Positions 35,978 through 44,165 of a DNA stretch of 64,000 nucleotides are shown one piece after another. The notes beneath the pieces were generated by a model. The model made no database searches and was not told where the DNA came from. It worked only from the letters and a program-made list of their open reading frames with translations. Position 1 is the first letter of the stretch, and each line of letters begins with the position of its first letter. Source of the stretch: BRH-c54 sp965284565 (lineage in GTDB: Bacteria > Bacteroidota > Bacteroidia > Flavobacteriales_E > Vicingaceae); contig OZ260100.1 in assembly GCA_965284565.1 (NCBI GenBank), positions 3,286,001 through 3,350,000 of the forward strand, written 5' to 3'. A program made the translations under genes and the position numbers.

Positions 35978-36381
35978 TAATCTTTTATGGTTTCTGTTAG
36001 TTTTCTATCCTGATTGATTTCCCAAACATTGAACACGCCATCGCCATCAAAATCTTGTACGGCAGTTGCTCTAGCGGTGAAAGTGGTTGTACCTGCTTCT
36101 ACAATTTCTATTTTGTATCTTGCTCCACCCTCTTCTGTAACCAAGGTTTGTTGGTCGAAATCTACTTCTTCTAAGTCGGGCGAGTATTTAGAAAATTCTA
36201 AGAAATGTAGTTGTTGTAATGAATATAAATGTTCTAACTGTGTTTTTGCTTCTCCCTGTTTGGCTTTGGTAACGGCTTTCATAATGGAGGGTACTGCCAA
36301 AGCGGTTAAGATACCTGCAATTAATATTGCCCCCATAATTTGAAGCATGGAATAGGCTTTTAACTTTTTGTGTTTCTTCAT
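35977..36381 (-). CDS. major pseudopilin-like protein (GspG/PilA-like)
   Basis: A 134-aa protein and first gene of the secretion operon. The prepilin motif KKLKAYSMLQIMGAILIAGI has Ala at -1, Tyr at +1 and Gln at +5 instead of Glu, followed by TALAVPSI typical of PilA/GspG stems. The globular part contains LYSLQQLHFLEFSKYS and an Asp-rich DFDGDGVFN loop that may bind calcium, as in GspG. The missing Glu+5 is unusual for a major subunit. About 200 bp upstream (36382-36586) hold no gene and probably the operon promoter. Confidence 0.8.
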   Translation of the reverse strand: MKKHKKLKAYSMLQIMGAILIAGILTALAVPSIMKAVTKAKQGEAKTQLEHLYSLQQLHFLEFSKYSPDLEEVDFDQQTLVTEEGGARYKIEIVEAGTTTFTARATAVQDFDGDGVFNVWEINQDRKLTETIKD

Positions 36382-36586
36382 TTTTTAGAATTTAGTAAAG
36401 TTCTAAATTAGAAGTAGAGGGAGTTTTAAAAATGAAGTGGTTCATTTTTTTTTTTAACGGTAAGGAATAGAAGAATTGATTCCGTTTGTTGCTACAAACA
36501 GCTATTCAGAATTACTAAGGAAATAGGTGTTATTTTACTTTAATGCCAATGATAATTACAAAGAATTGAAAATAGAAACCACTACC

Positions 36587-39500
36587 TTAATTTTTTACAA
36601 TTTTAACAGTAGCTGATTTATCATCTGCTAATAGATGCATAAAATAAACTCCTTTGGGCAGGGTTTCAATATCCAAATCAAATAAAGTCATGTTTTGTAA
36701 CGTCTTATTTAATATATTTCTACCCACTATATCATTTAAATTAACACTAATTTCAGAATAATGTTTACCCAAATCTATATTAACTAACCCATCTGTAGGA
36801 TTAGGATAAACATTTATAACTTCTGAAATATCATGTTCATTTATTCCAACTAAATAATAACTCTGACATGGAATATTGTTATAGCAATAGATGTTGGGGT
36901 TAGTTTTTAGGTTTACCCTAGTATTAAATTCATATTTTGCCCCTGAAATATTCACTCCAACTATTGGGTTAGAACTATTGACAGGTTCCCAATTATTATA
37001 TAACCAAGGTGTATTTAAACATAAAACAACTTGAGCCTCAATATTAAAGAAATTATAATTAGGAGGTAAATTCGGAAAATATATATGTAAGGTATTATTT
37101 ATTTGACCTATATACGATTCACCTATATCCATATAAAGATTTATTGTAATAATACTATCACATCCTAAATGATTTTGTAACGTATCATAATAAACTCCTG
37201 ATGTTGTGTAAGTATTTCCTGCTGGAGACATATAGTTTGTAGAACCACAAAATTCTTTAGTTAGTGTTGAATAAGATACTTGTTTAATCAAATTAACATT
37301 TATGATACTATCGCAACCGTATTGGTTGGGAATAGGAATTGTATCTACATATAATCCGCTATAAGCCCAAGCCTGATTACCTGAATAAGAAACAAATGTA
37401 TCGCAAGTATAAGCTTGTATTGTTGGAATATTTGAAACAGGAATTGTTAAATATACTGTAAAAACGCTGTCACAACCAACACTATTAGCATTATACAATG
37501 TGTCGGTATAGGTACCTGAACTTACCCATGTTTGGTTTCCTGTATTTGATATATATGGGGCACACGAAACCCAAATTGAGTCATATCCTCCAGTTGATGG
37601 CTGTAAAATAGTTAGATTGATAATTAAAACACTATCACAACCTGCGGAGTTTTGTAATACATTTGTATAGGTTCCAGAACTATAATACGTATTTCCTAGA
37701 GGAGAAATATATTTATAACAAGCAATGGGGTTTAATGTGTCATAAGAATGGTTATTAATGGTTACTGTAGTAGTTATAATACTATCACAATATCCTGAAC
37801 CAATAGTAGTTATCGTGTCTTGATAAGTACCAGAAGTTGTCCAAATTTGATTGCCACTTAGGCTAGTAACACTTTCACAACCTGACATAGTATTTGTTCC
37901 ATAGGCTGTTTGATATATTTGAATAGTATCTGTATAATACACGTTACAACCATGAATGTTAATCAAAGTATCATAATAAATTCCGCTAGTTGTAATCCAT
38001 TCATTCGTAGACCGGTATAATACACTGTCGCAGATAGGGCCATTGGTAAAAACGTATTGATCATTAATACTTAATAAAATATTTAAAATACTATCACAAC
38101 CATAGGTGTTAGGTAACGTATCATACACCGTATAAGTTCCGGTTGATGTATAAGTTGTTGTACCGCTAGGTACTGTATATGAGCTACATCTATCAATAGT
38201 CATAAAAGTAAGTGAGTTTTTATCCGTATAATTTATTGTGATGATGCTATCGCAACCTTTTGAATTAGGAATTATATCAGTATATATTCCATCAGAAGTA
38301 TAAATGGCACCACTTGGAGCTGTATAAGGTCCACAATGATTAACTACTATAGCGTTATAAGTTGAAGGACAGTAATGAATTTTGGTAACATATGCAGCTC
38401 TAGAATTAGTGGTAGTAGAAGCTGATCCATTTAAGATATAAGTGTTGGGACCGTGGTCAAAATCAACATTTTTATTGTACTTACCTGTTGCATAAATATT
38501 TTCATATTGATCGACAATTATATCTCTCCCATAACTATTACTATTATATCTACCATAAGTAATAACTGATAAATAGTTTCCAATAGAATCAAATTTTAAT
38601 ATAAATATATCTCTATTTCCTTGACTAATGTATGACTGAGTTCCAGGACCGGGGTCAAAATCAATATTACCACTAAACGAGCCTGTGGTATAAACGTTTG
38701 AATAATCATCTACATATATACTTTCACTAGAATTTAAATGTCCGGACAATACTTTTACCCACACATAATTGCCTGCATCATCTAATTTTTCAATAAAACA
38801 GTCTGTATTTTGAGCGGTAATATTAGTAACTCCGGAACCAGGATCAAAATCAACTGTACCATCAAAATATCCTGTAATAAAAATATTGTTGTTTTTATCA
38901 CAGGATACAGACTCCCCTCTACTAAGACCAGTCCCTCCAATAGCTCTAGCCCATACAAAGTTGCCGTTTATATCTAGCTTTAATAAAAAAACATCGTCTC
39001 CCCCTACTGAAGTTAAATTAAAAACTCCTGCACCTGGATCAAAATCTACGGTATCTTCAAAATAACCAGTAACAATAGGGTTTCCTAAATTATCTATGGT
39101 AATAGCCCTACTTATTTCATGATTAGTTGCTCCAATAGATTTAACCCAAATAAAATTACCATTGGAATCTAATTTTTGAATGAAAATATCAGCTCCACCC
39201 ACTGATGTAATATTATAAACTCCCACACCAGGATCAAAATCTACTGTATTTTGAAAATAACCGGTTAAGTAAATGTTGCCAACATTATCTATGGCTATAG
39301 ATTTTGCATCATCAGATGATGTTCCTCCAAAAGTTTTAACCCACACAAAATCACCGTTACTATCTAGTTTTAATACAAACGCATCATATCCTCCATTAGA
39401 AGTTGAGTTAACTACTCCAGAGCCAGGGTCAAAATCTTCGGTCCCAGTAAAAAAACCACATATGTAAGTATTTCCTAAAGAATCAACACTCAAATCTCTC

Positions 39501-39814
39501 ACACTTATTCCTAGTGTTTTCAGCCAAACATCATTTCCACTACTATCTTGTTTATAGATATATGTACTATTCGAAGAAGGGAAAGACAATCCAGGCGTAG
39601 GAACAAATCCTACACTTCCTGAGTAACTCCCTACCGTATAAACATTTTTAGCAGCATCCATGCCAATTGATTTGCCTTCTGCTCCATGAGATGTACTCGC
39701 TCCAACAGAGTCTCTCATGCCAACAGCCCACTCAAATTTATAATCTTGAGCATAAAAATTATTATGCAATATAAATACTAAGCCAAGAAAAAATATTTTT
39801 ATTATATTTTTCAT
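36587..39814 (-). CDS. T9SS-secreted SBBP beta-propeller protein
   Basis: A 1075-aa protein with a signal peptide (IIKIFFLGLVFILHNNFYAQ). At about residues 75-445 there are six to seven SBBP repeats (IYLTGYFQNTVDFDPG, then FIQKLDSNGNFIWVKSIG). At about 465-945 there are roughly ten Cys-containing repeats (GCDSIITINL, SGTYTDTL). The C-terminal type A sorting domain (NVYPNPTDGLVNIDL to GVYFMHLLADDKSATVKIVKN) targets it to the type IX system for surface attachment. It is a lone gene whose start lies 13 bp from an IS1-family element. Confidence 0.9.
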   Translation of the reverse strand: MKNIIKIFFLGLVFILHNNFYAQDYKFEWAVGMRDSVGASTSHGAEGKSIGMDAAKNVYTVGSYSGSVGFVPTPGLSFPSSNSTYIYKQDSSGNDVWLKTLGISVRDLSVDSLGNTYICGFFTGTEDFDPGSGVVNSTSNGGYDAFVLKLDSNGDFVWVKTFGGTSSDDAKSIAIDNVGNIYLTGYFQNTVDFDPGVGVYNITSVGGADIFIQKLDSNGNFIWVKSIGATNHEISRAITIDNLGNPIVTGYFEDTVDFDPGAGVFNLTSVGGDDVFLLKLDINGNFVWARAIGGTGLSRGESVSCDKNNNIFITGYFDGTVDFDPGSGVTNITAQNTDCFIEKLDDAGNYVWVKVLSGHLNSSESIYVDDYSNVYTTGSFSGNIDFDPGPGTQSYISQGNRDIFILKFDSIGNYLSVITYGRYNSNSYGRDIIVDQYENIYATGKYNKNVDFDHGPNTYILNGSASTTTNSRAAYVTKIHYCPSTYNAIVVNHCGPYTAPSGAIYTSDGIYTDIIPNSKGCDSIITINYTDKNSLTFMTIDRCSSYTVPSGTTTYTSTGTYTVYDTLPNTYGCDSILNILLSINDQYVFTNGPICDSVLYRSTNEWITTSGIYYDTLINIHGCNVYYTDTIQIYQTAYGTNTMSGCESVTSLSGNQIWTTSGTYQDTITTIGSGYCDSIITTTVTINNHSYDTLNPIACYKYISPLGNTYYSSGTYTNVLQNSAGCDSVLIINLTILQPSTGGYDSIWVSCAPYISNTGNQTWVSSGTYTDTLYNANSVGCDSVFTVYLTIPVSNIPTIQAYTCDTFVSYSGNQAWAYSGLYVDTIPIPNQYGCDSIINVNLIKQVSYSTLTKEFCGSTNYMSPAGNTYTTSGVYYDTLQNHLGCDSIITINLYMDIGESYIGQINNTLHIYFPNLPPNYNFFNIEAQVVLCLNTPWLYNNWEPVNSSNPIVGVNISGAKYEFNTRVNLKTNPNIYCYNNIPCQSYYLVGINEHDISEVINVYPNPTDGLVNIDLGKHYSEISVNLNDIVGRNILNKTLQNMTLFDLDIETLPKGVYFMHLLADDKSATVKIVKN

Positions 39815-39826
39815 ATGTAGAATAAC

Positions 39827-40746
39827 GATAGTCTTTCAAAAGTAAACATTATTTTAAATAAGCCTTATTATTTTTTGAATATAAACTTTGTAAGTACAAA
39901 CAGTTTTTTATCCCCAAAAATATATCTTTAAACATGCTATAAGTATTAAAATGCTTTTTGAAAAACAAATGGTTCTTCTATTTAATCTTTTTAAATGGGT
40001 TCTTAAGGTCAAGTTTTTTCTTTCGATGTGATTTATTCTATATTGTCTGCTACAGTGAATTGCTGACGGTATCAGGCTTTTATAAATATTCAATTTATCG
40101 GTAAAAATTGTTTTTGCTTCTGATAATAACAAACTGTTTATAATTTGTTGTAATGTTCGTTTTGTTCGTGTTCCTACTGCAAAATTGACTACTTCTTTCG
40201 TGTCTTTTCTTAAACTATAGGCTACCCATCTTTTTCTACTTTTATTGCCTATGTAAGTGCATAATTCATCTACTTCATACATTTTACCCATAACTATAGA
40301 GGGACTTTTAATTTGGTTTGAAATAGTAAGAATTCTGCGTATAGTAGTGGTAGGAGATATTTTTAATAGTCGTGATATACTTCTTATTCCACAACCTTCT
40401 TTTAATAATGATACTAGATTACTGTTCACATTCTTTATATACGCTTTATATAAATAATTTTCTTGTTGTGTTTTTTTACATGTTTTACAATAATGCCTTT
40501 GCTTCCCTTTTATTGTTTTTCCATGTTTAATACATTTTTGATTACATGTTTTACATTTCATTTTTTCACCAACATTTCTGATACACTTTAAACACAAATA
40601 TTGATTTTAAAGCGATTTAAACAACAAAAAAGGGATAGCTTTATGCTACCCCTCACTTATTTTAATTCTATTTTTATTTTCTATCTATTCATTATCAATA
40701 ATTTAACTTCTTATTTTATCTAAAACAACATTTCTGAAACACTACC
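39827..40746 (-). mobile_element. IS1-family insertion sequence (~920 bp)
   Basis: The element contains one transposase gene. The right end (GATAGTCTTTCAAAAGT at 39827) and the left end (GGTAGTGTTTCAGAAATGTT read on the minus strand, 40746-40727) are imperfect inverted repeats. The left end also carries a subterminal copy of the motif near 40570 and a hairpin. I see no 8-9 bp target duplication, so the right boundary is approximate or the flank has rearranged. The left end runs into the coding sequence of an RHS gene. Confidence 0.75.
39908..40597 (-). CDS. IS1-family transposase, single-frame
   Basis: 229 aa from 40597, or 217 aa from the internal Met at 40561, which is the more likely start because the extra codons come from the subterminal repeat. 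An N-terminal zinc finger (CKTCNQKCIKHG ... HYCKTCKK) is followed by a helix-turn-helix (GIRSISRLLKISPTTTIRRI). The DDE-type catalytic region follows with YEVDELCTYIGNK, TIFTDKLNIY and HIERKNLTLRTHLKRLNRRT. Classical IS1 makes this by frameshifting of InsA and InsB; here it is a single continuous frame, so it appears intact. Confidence 0.9.
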   Translation of the reverse strand: MCLKCIRNVGEKMKCKTCNQKCIKHGKTIKGKQRHYCKTCKKTQQENYLYKAYIKNVNSNLVSLLKEGCGIRSISRLLKISPTTTIRRILTISNQIKSPSIVMGKMYEVDELCTYIGNKSRKRWVAYSLRKDTKEVVNFAVGTRTKRTLQQIINSLLLSEAKTIFTDKLNIYKSLIPSAIHCSRQYRINHIERKNLTLRTHLKRLNRRTICFSKSILILIACLKIYFWG

Positions 40747-41126
40747 ATTTTTCTCCATACCATTAAACCCGTAACGGTAAGCACCATTGGCATCAAACCA
40801 ACTTCTGTCTTTTATGGTCATCCCAAATGGGTAATAGTCATTAAAAGAAAGAACGCGAGGACTAAAGTAATCATTTTCATCAATCATATCCAAATCATTC
40901 CCCATATTATTTCCATTGGTGTGTAATTTCACATCTGCAATTACTACCCTCACATTTCCTAAATGGTCTTTTAATTCGTATTGTTTTTTGCCTATTTCTC
41001 TGCCTGCATTTGCTACTGCTTCTTCTCCAAATAATTTATATACTTGGGTAGGTAATGCGGAGGCAAAGTGGTAAGGGCTATAATTAATGTCAGTAGGAAT
41101 AGTGTTCATGTTAATCCCATCATAGT
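40720..41126 (-). pseudogene. RHS core fragment truncated by IS1-family ends on both sides
   Basis: The frame encodes the first part of an RHS core: YELKDHLGNVRVVIADVK, FNDYYPFGMTIKDRSW and YRYGFNGMEKN. It then switches abruptly to GSVSEMLF and stop, which is the IS left end. In its 5' direction the frame continues before the first Met (YDGIN) only as far as the second IS-end copy at 41126. The signal peptide, YD repeats, second half of the core and toxin tip are all missing, so this is an inactive internal fragment. Confidence 0.8.
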
Positions 41127-41267
41127 TTTAAAGCGATTTAAACAACAAAAAAGGGATAGCTTTATGCTACCCCTCACTTATTTTAATTCTATTTTTATTT
41201 TCTATCTATTCATTATCAATAATTTAACTTCTTATTTTATCTAAAACAACATTTCTGAAACACTACC
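41126..41267 (-). mobile_element. IS1-family left-end remnant, second copy
   Basis: 142 bp nearly identical to 40605-40746 (hairpin, AT-rich spacer and terminal GTAGTGTTTCAGAAATGTT), with no transposase. It has inserted after a tiny minus-strand frame starting MKKILITSGII (41301), apparently truncating that gene at its beginning. Together with the full element it brackets the RHS core fragment. Confidence 0.8.
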
Positions 41268-41306
41268 AAATAATTCCACTTGTAATTAATATTTTTTTCA
41301 TAATTT

Positions 41307-41426
41307 TTAGTTCTCAGATTTTTGATTAATTGGAACAATAACCACATATGTCTGACTCACATTTGTGAGTGGTTGGGCATCATAAACCATCTTTTTTACC
41401 TCAACCTCACTTTTACACCCTTGCAT
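41307..41426 (-). CDS. possible small protein, 39 aa
   Basis: A short minus-strand frame (MQGCKSEVEVKKMVYDAQPL, ending VPINQKSEN) in the 346-bp stretch 41268-41614. The N-terminal Cys at position 4 is not in a lipobox. A second tiny frame (MKKILITSGII) begins 6 bp downstream and is cut by the IS end. It could be the remnant of an RHS-associated small gene. The evidence is only the open frame and its neighbours. Confidence 0.25.
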   Translation of the reverse strand: MQGCKSEVEVKKMVYDAQPLTNVSQTYVVIVPINQKSEN

Positions 41427-41480
41427 TTTTTATTTTTTACTTTATTTTTATCTTAATTATCAACTACTTACGTTTTTTAT

Positions 41481-41610
41481 TTTAAAAACCAGATAAATAG
41501 TAACACTACCTCTTTTGATTATCAATTGGTTAAAATTTATTTTTCATCAATCAACTTCTTTGATACACTACCTTTTTAATTTTTAAAAACAGATAAATAA
41601 TAACACTGCC
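41481..41610. repeat. pair of ~30-bp direct repeats
   Basis: TTTAAAAACCAGATAAATAG plus TAACACTACC at 41481-41510 recurs as TTTAAAAACAGATAAATAAT plus AACACTGCC at 41582-41610. Another GATACACTACC lies between them at about 41561. The shared CACTACC ending resembles the IS1-family tip, so these may be decayed IS ends. Confidence 0.4.
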
Positions 41611-41614
41611 AACA

Positions 41615-42019
41615 CTACCTAAAAATTTCACATATATCTGAAATACTATTACACATATTGATTCTTTCTACCATTCCTTCAAATGTATCTATTACTAACC
41701 AGTGCGATTTGTTTTTATTAATTTTTTCTATCAACATTTCTTTAATATCCTCCAAATCAATTTTTCCAAGATGTTTAATTTCTAAGTCAACTAAATACAT
41801 CTTCTGAAAATACCTTAGTGATAAAGAGGCACCTGCATACTTAATAGAGCATACTTTTATTAAATTAAAAGAATTACATTCGGAGTCAACAATAAATAAA
41901 TCTTTATAGAATTTATCTCCTCCTTTTGAGACCAATCCAAAATTAGATTTGAAAACATAAATGTTTTTATCATTATTTTTCAAAACTAGTAATGGATATT
42001 TATAACTGATTTTATTCAT
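41615..42019 (-). CDS. candidate immunity protein for the RHS tip upstream
   Basis: A 134-aa soluble protein, no signal peptide, mixed alpha/beta by appearance (YPLLVLKNNDKNIYVFKSNF, MYLVDLEIKHLGKIDLEDI, HWLVIDTF). It starts 19 bp after the orphan RHS tip gene, the standard position for a cognate immunity gene. A cytoplasmic protein fits a nuclease-type tip. I do not recognise the family. Confidence 0.5.
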   Translation of the reverse strand: MNKISYKYPLLVLKNNDKNIYVFKSNFGLVSKGGDKFYKDLFIVDSECNSFNLIKVCSIKYAGASLSLRYFQKMYLVDLEIKHLGKIDLEDIKEMLIEKINKNKSHWLVIDTFEGMVERINMCNSISDICEIFR

Positions 42020-42038
42020 AACACAATAATACGATTAT

Positions 42039-43220
42039 TTATTCACCTGATTGTCCAATTCTCCCTCCAATTGAAAACGCTCCTGCTTTAAACCATGTAG
42101 GAGTAGAAGTAAGTGGGTAAAGAAATTTTGCAAAAGGATATTTAACACCACCATAAATTTGACCATGAGCCCACCTCATATGACCAGCCTGTGTCTTAAA
42201 TGAAGTTAAATTCCACATTTGATTTCCCAACACTTTTAAACTCGGATATCTTTTCATTGTCTTTTGCGATATTAACCAATGATGTTTATATCCAGTTGGA
42301 TTAATCCCCAGCCTTTTCCATCTAGCTACAGTAGCTCCATAGGTATGAGAGCCACCGAAACCAAAAGTTCCTTTAACTCCACCCTTAACCAACGCTTTAG
42401 TGCCATTTACAGCAACAGCTTTAAGTAAAAATATATCTGAGACAGCCATCATTGTGTTAAGTGTTCCCATAGCAATTTCTCCATCAGAAAAATCATTATA
42501 TGCTTGTCTACCAGAACCCCAAATAGGTATTGCAGATTCTGCAGCACCTACATCATTAAAATCTTTTTCGAAACGAATTTCAAAAGCATTTTCAATCATA
42601 AACGTCATTGTTTCTGGAATCTCAGTATATCTCATAGCTCTAGCATACCTTTCGCCATTAGTCTCACCAAGAGCAACTTCCCATCCTTGTCCATCTCCTC
42701 CTCTTTTTTCGTAATCCCTAAAAGCAGCTTTCACATATCTTGGAGCATTAGTTGACCCTCCTAATTGTGTTGGGTCATAAATTTGTGGATCTGAGCCAAG
42801 TGTAGAATACCAATTAATAGAAGGATCAAAATAGAATTCATTACCTCCAGAAGTAAACGAAATTAATGCCCCATTACTAGATTTTTTCACATCAGCACCA
42901 GAAGGTATTGAAATATCTCCCCCAAACACACTTTTTGCATCATCACAATTCCCGTCAGGACAATCTCCATAAGGATCGTTAAATGTTATAGGATTATTTC
43001 TAAATGCTGCATAATATGATTCCCAAGCTACTGGTTTTGGTTCGTTACTCTTCCATCTACCAATCCTTGCATCATACTGTCTAAATTCTGTTGTATAGTC
43101 ATTCCCTCCATCATTAATATCGAAATTTTTCTCCATCCCACCAAATGAATACCTATAAGAGTTAACACACCCGTTTACTAAATGGCTGTCGCTTCTATAT
43201 GTTGTTGTAGATGAAAACAT
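42039..43220 (-). CDS. 5'-truncated RHS gene with HNH-like nuclease tip
   Basis: A 393-aa frame with no signal peptide or YD repeats. It starts about 20 residues before YRYSFGGMEKNFD and continues with the second half of an RHS core (RQYDARIGRWKSNEP, FRNNPITFNDPYGD, residues 48-85). The tip extends to the end. At about residues 310-355 it has GYKHHWLISQ, NQMWNLTSF and HMRWAHGQ, a His-His, Asn and His pattern like HNH-family toxins. It resembles an orphan RHS tip cassette followed by its immunity gene, silent unless recombined onto a full RHS gene. Confidence 0.7.
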   Translation of the reverse strand: MFSSTTTYRSDSHLVNGCVNSYRYSFGGMEKNFDINDGGNDYTTEFRQYDARIGRWKSNEPKPVAWESYYAAFRNNPITFNDPYGDCPDGNCDDAKSVFGGDISIPSGADVKKSSNGALISFTSGGNEFYFDPSINWYSTLGSDPQIYDPTQLGGSTNAPRYVKAAFRDYEKRGGDGQGWEVALGETNGERYARAMRYTEIPETMTFMIENAFEIRFEKDFNDVGAAESAIPIWGSGRQAYNDFSDGEIAMGTLNTMMAVSDIFLLKAVAVNGTKALVKGGVKGTFGFGGSHTYGATVARWKRLGINPTGYKHHWLISQKTMKRYPSLKVLGNQMWNLTSFKTQAGHMRWAHGQIYGGVKYPFAKFLYPLTSTPTWFKAGAFSIGGRIGQSGE

Positions 43221-43294
43221 AGCATCAAAAATACAAAGAATATCTTGTATTCCATGCTCTACTAACTACAAAAAATAAGTGGGAATTGATACTT

Positions 43295-43831
43295 TTAACT
43301 TAACTGTAATAAATCATAATACATTAGACGTGTAGAATCTTTAGTGCTTCGATCATTAAGGAATATAAAACCGTTACGTTCGTAGTAGTTTATCTGCTGT
43401 GGCTTGTTATACGCATCCAGAAGTAATAATCGACATGCTGGCTTGTGTTCTATTATCGAATACCCTTTTATGAAATCCATCAACTCATAAGCAACACCAG
43501 TACCTTGAAGTTCTTTACATACTCCAAGCCTTCCGACTTTGACAGCAGGGTATTGTTTAATTCTTTTAGTGTTGGGTATTTTTCGTTTACGATGAAACTT
43601 GTTCCAAACATTTGGTGCATATCCTTTATCATGAAGACAGTCATTAAGAATACTGAAAAATGCTTTTACCTGTTTATCTTCATGAAAAACATAAGTATTA
43701 GCCATGTGCTCCTTCTGGTAATTCAGAGCATCTTCTTTAAGAAATTCGTTGATGTCTGTGTCATCACAATCAAACTTCGATAAGTCAAATTCCTCAGTAA
43801 GGAGGTCAAAGTCAAAATCTGTTAACGACAC
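43295..43831 (-). CDS. GNAT acetyltransferase toxin (TacT/AtaT-like)
   Basis: A 178-aa GNAT-fold protein with the N-terminal FDLSKFDCDDTDINEFL common to TacT-type enzymes. The acetyl-CoA loop is in VGRLGVCKELQGTGVAYELM (Q/RxxGxG/A pattern, about residues 100-120), with INYYERNGFIFL (about 155) at the C-terminal beta strands. Such toxins acetylate charged tRNAs and block translation. It lies 6 bp after the small gene 43838-43999, which should be its antitoxin. It marks the left flank of the 44-57 kb mobile element. Confidence 0.85.
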   Translation of the reverse strand: MSLTDFDFDLLTEEFDLSKFDCDDTDINEFLKEDALNYQKEHMANTYVFHEDKQVKAFFSILNDCLHDKGYAPNVWNKFHRKRKIPNTKRIKQYPAVKVGRLGVCKELQGTGVAYELMDFIKGYSIIEHKPACRLLLLDAYNKPQQINYYERNGFIFLNDRSTKDSTRLMYYDLLQLS

Positions 43832-43837
43832 AATAGC

Positions 43838-43999
43838 TTACTTGGATTTTTTTTCCGACAATACTTTTTCTACTATTGAGGAAATACGTTCCCTAGTCTC
43901 CTTACTCTCTCGATTTTTGGATGTTTCTGCAATCTTAACATTAAAGTTATACGATTGTCTACCACTAAGCCTTGGTGTTATTTTTATCGGTGTTGCCAT
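43838..43999 (-). CDS. small antitoxin-like protein paired with the GNAT toxin
   Basis: 53 aa from ATG at 43999 (MATPIKITPRLSGRQSYNFN). An upstream in-frame Met at 44080 would put the promoter inside the gene, so the short form is preferred. It is basic, with a C-terminal helix (RERISSIVEKVLSEKKSK) that could bind the toxin. The usual partner of TacT is a DUF1778 ribbon-helix-helix protein; the KITPRLSGRQ strand then helix could be a diverged version. DNA binding and autoregulation are inferred. Confidence 0.6.
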   Translation of the reverse strand: MATPIKITPRLSGRQSYNFNVKIAETSKNRESKETRERISSIVEKVLSEKKSK

Positions 44000-44010
44000 A
44001 ATAATATTTG

Positions 44011-44018
44011 CAAATGTA
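44011..44018 (-). promoter_or_regulatory. predicted -7 element of the GNAT toxin-antitoxin operon
   Basis: TACATTTG on the minus strand matches the consensus TAnnTTTG and ends 11 bp before the antitoxin ATG, implying a very short leader. Confidence 0.45.
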
Positions 44019-44165
44019 CAAATCAGAATCCAAACTTTTACGTAAAATCCCGGAATTTTGTAATATATGACCGTAAACACTGCCTTATTTTACAATTTTT
44101 CCCGTCATTTTTGACCTAATTTAGTCCAGTTCACTACCACTTTAACGGCAAAAACCAGTCCAATG

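Noticed and set aside
39818..40755. Target-site duplication around the IS1-family element
   Set aside because: The bases flanking the two ends do not match each other.
44081..44165. Possible attachment site at the left end of the element
   Set aside because: No matching sequence was found on the right side, so no att site could be assigned.
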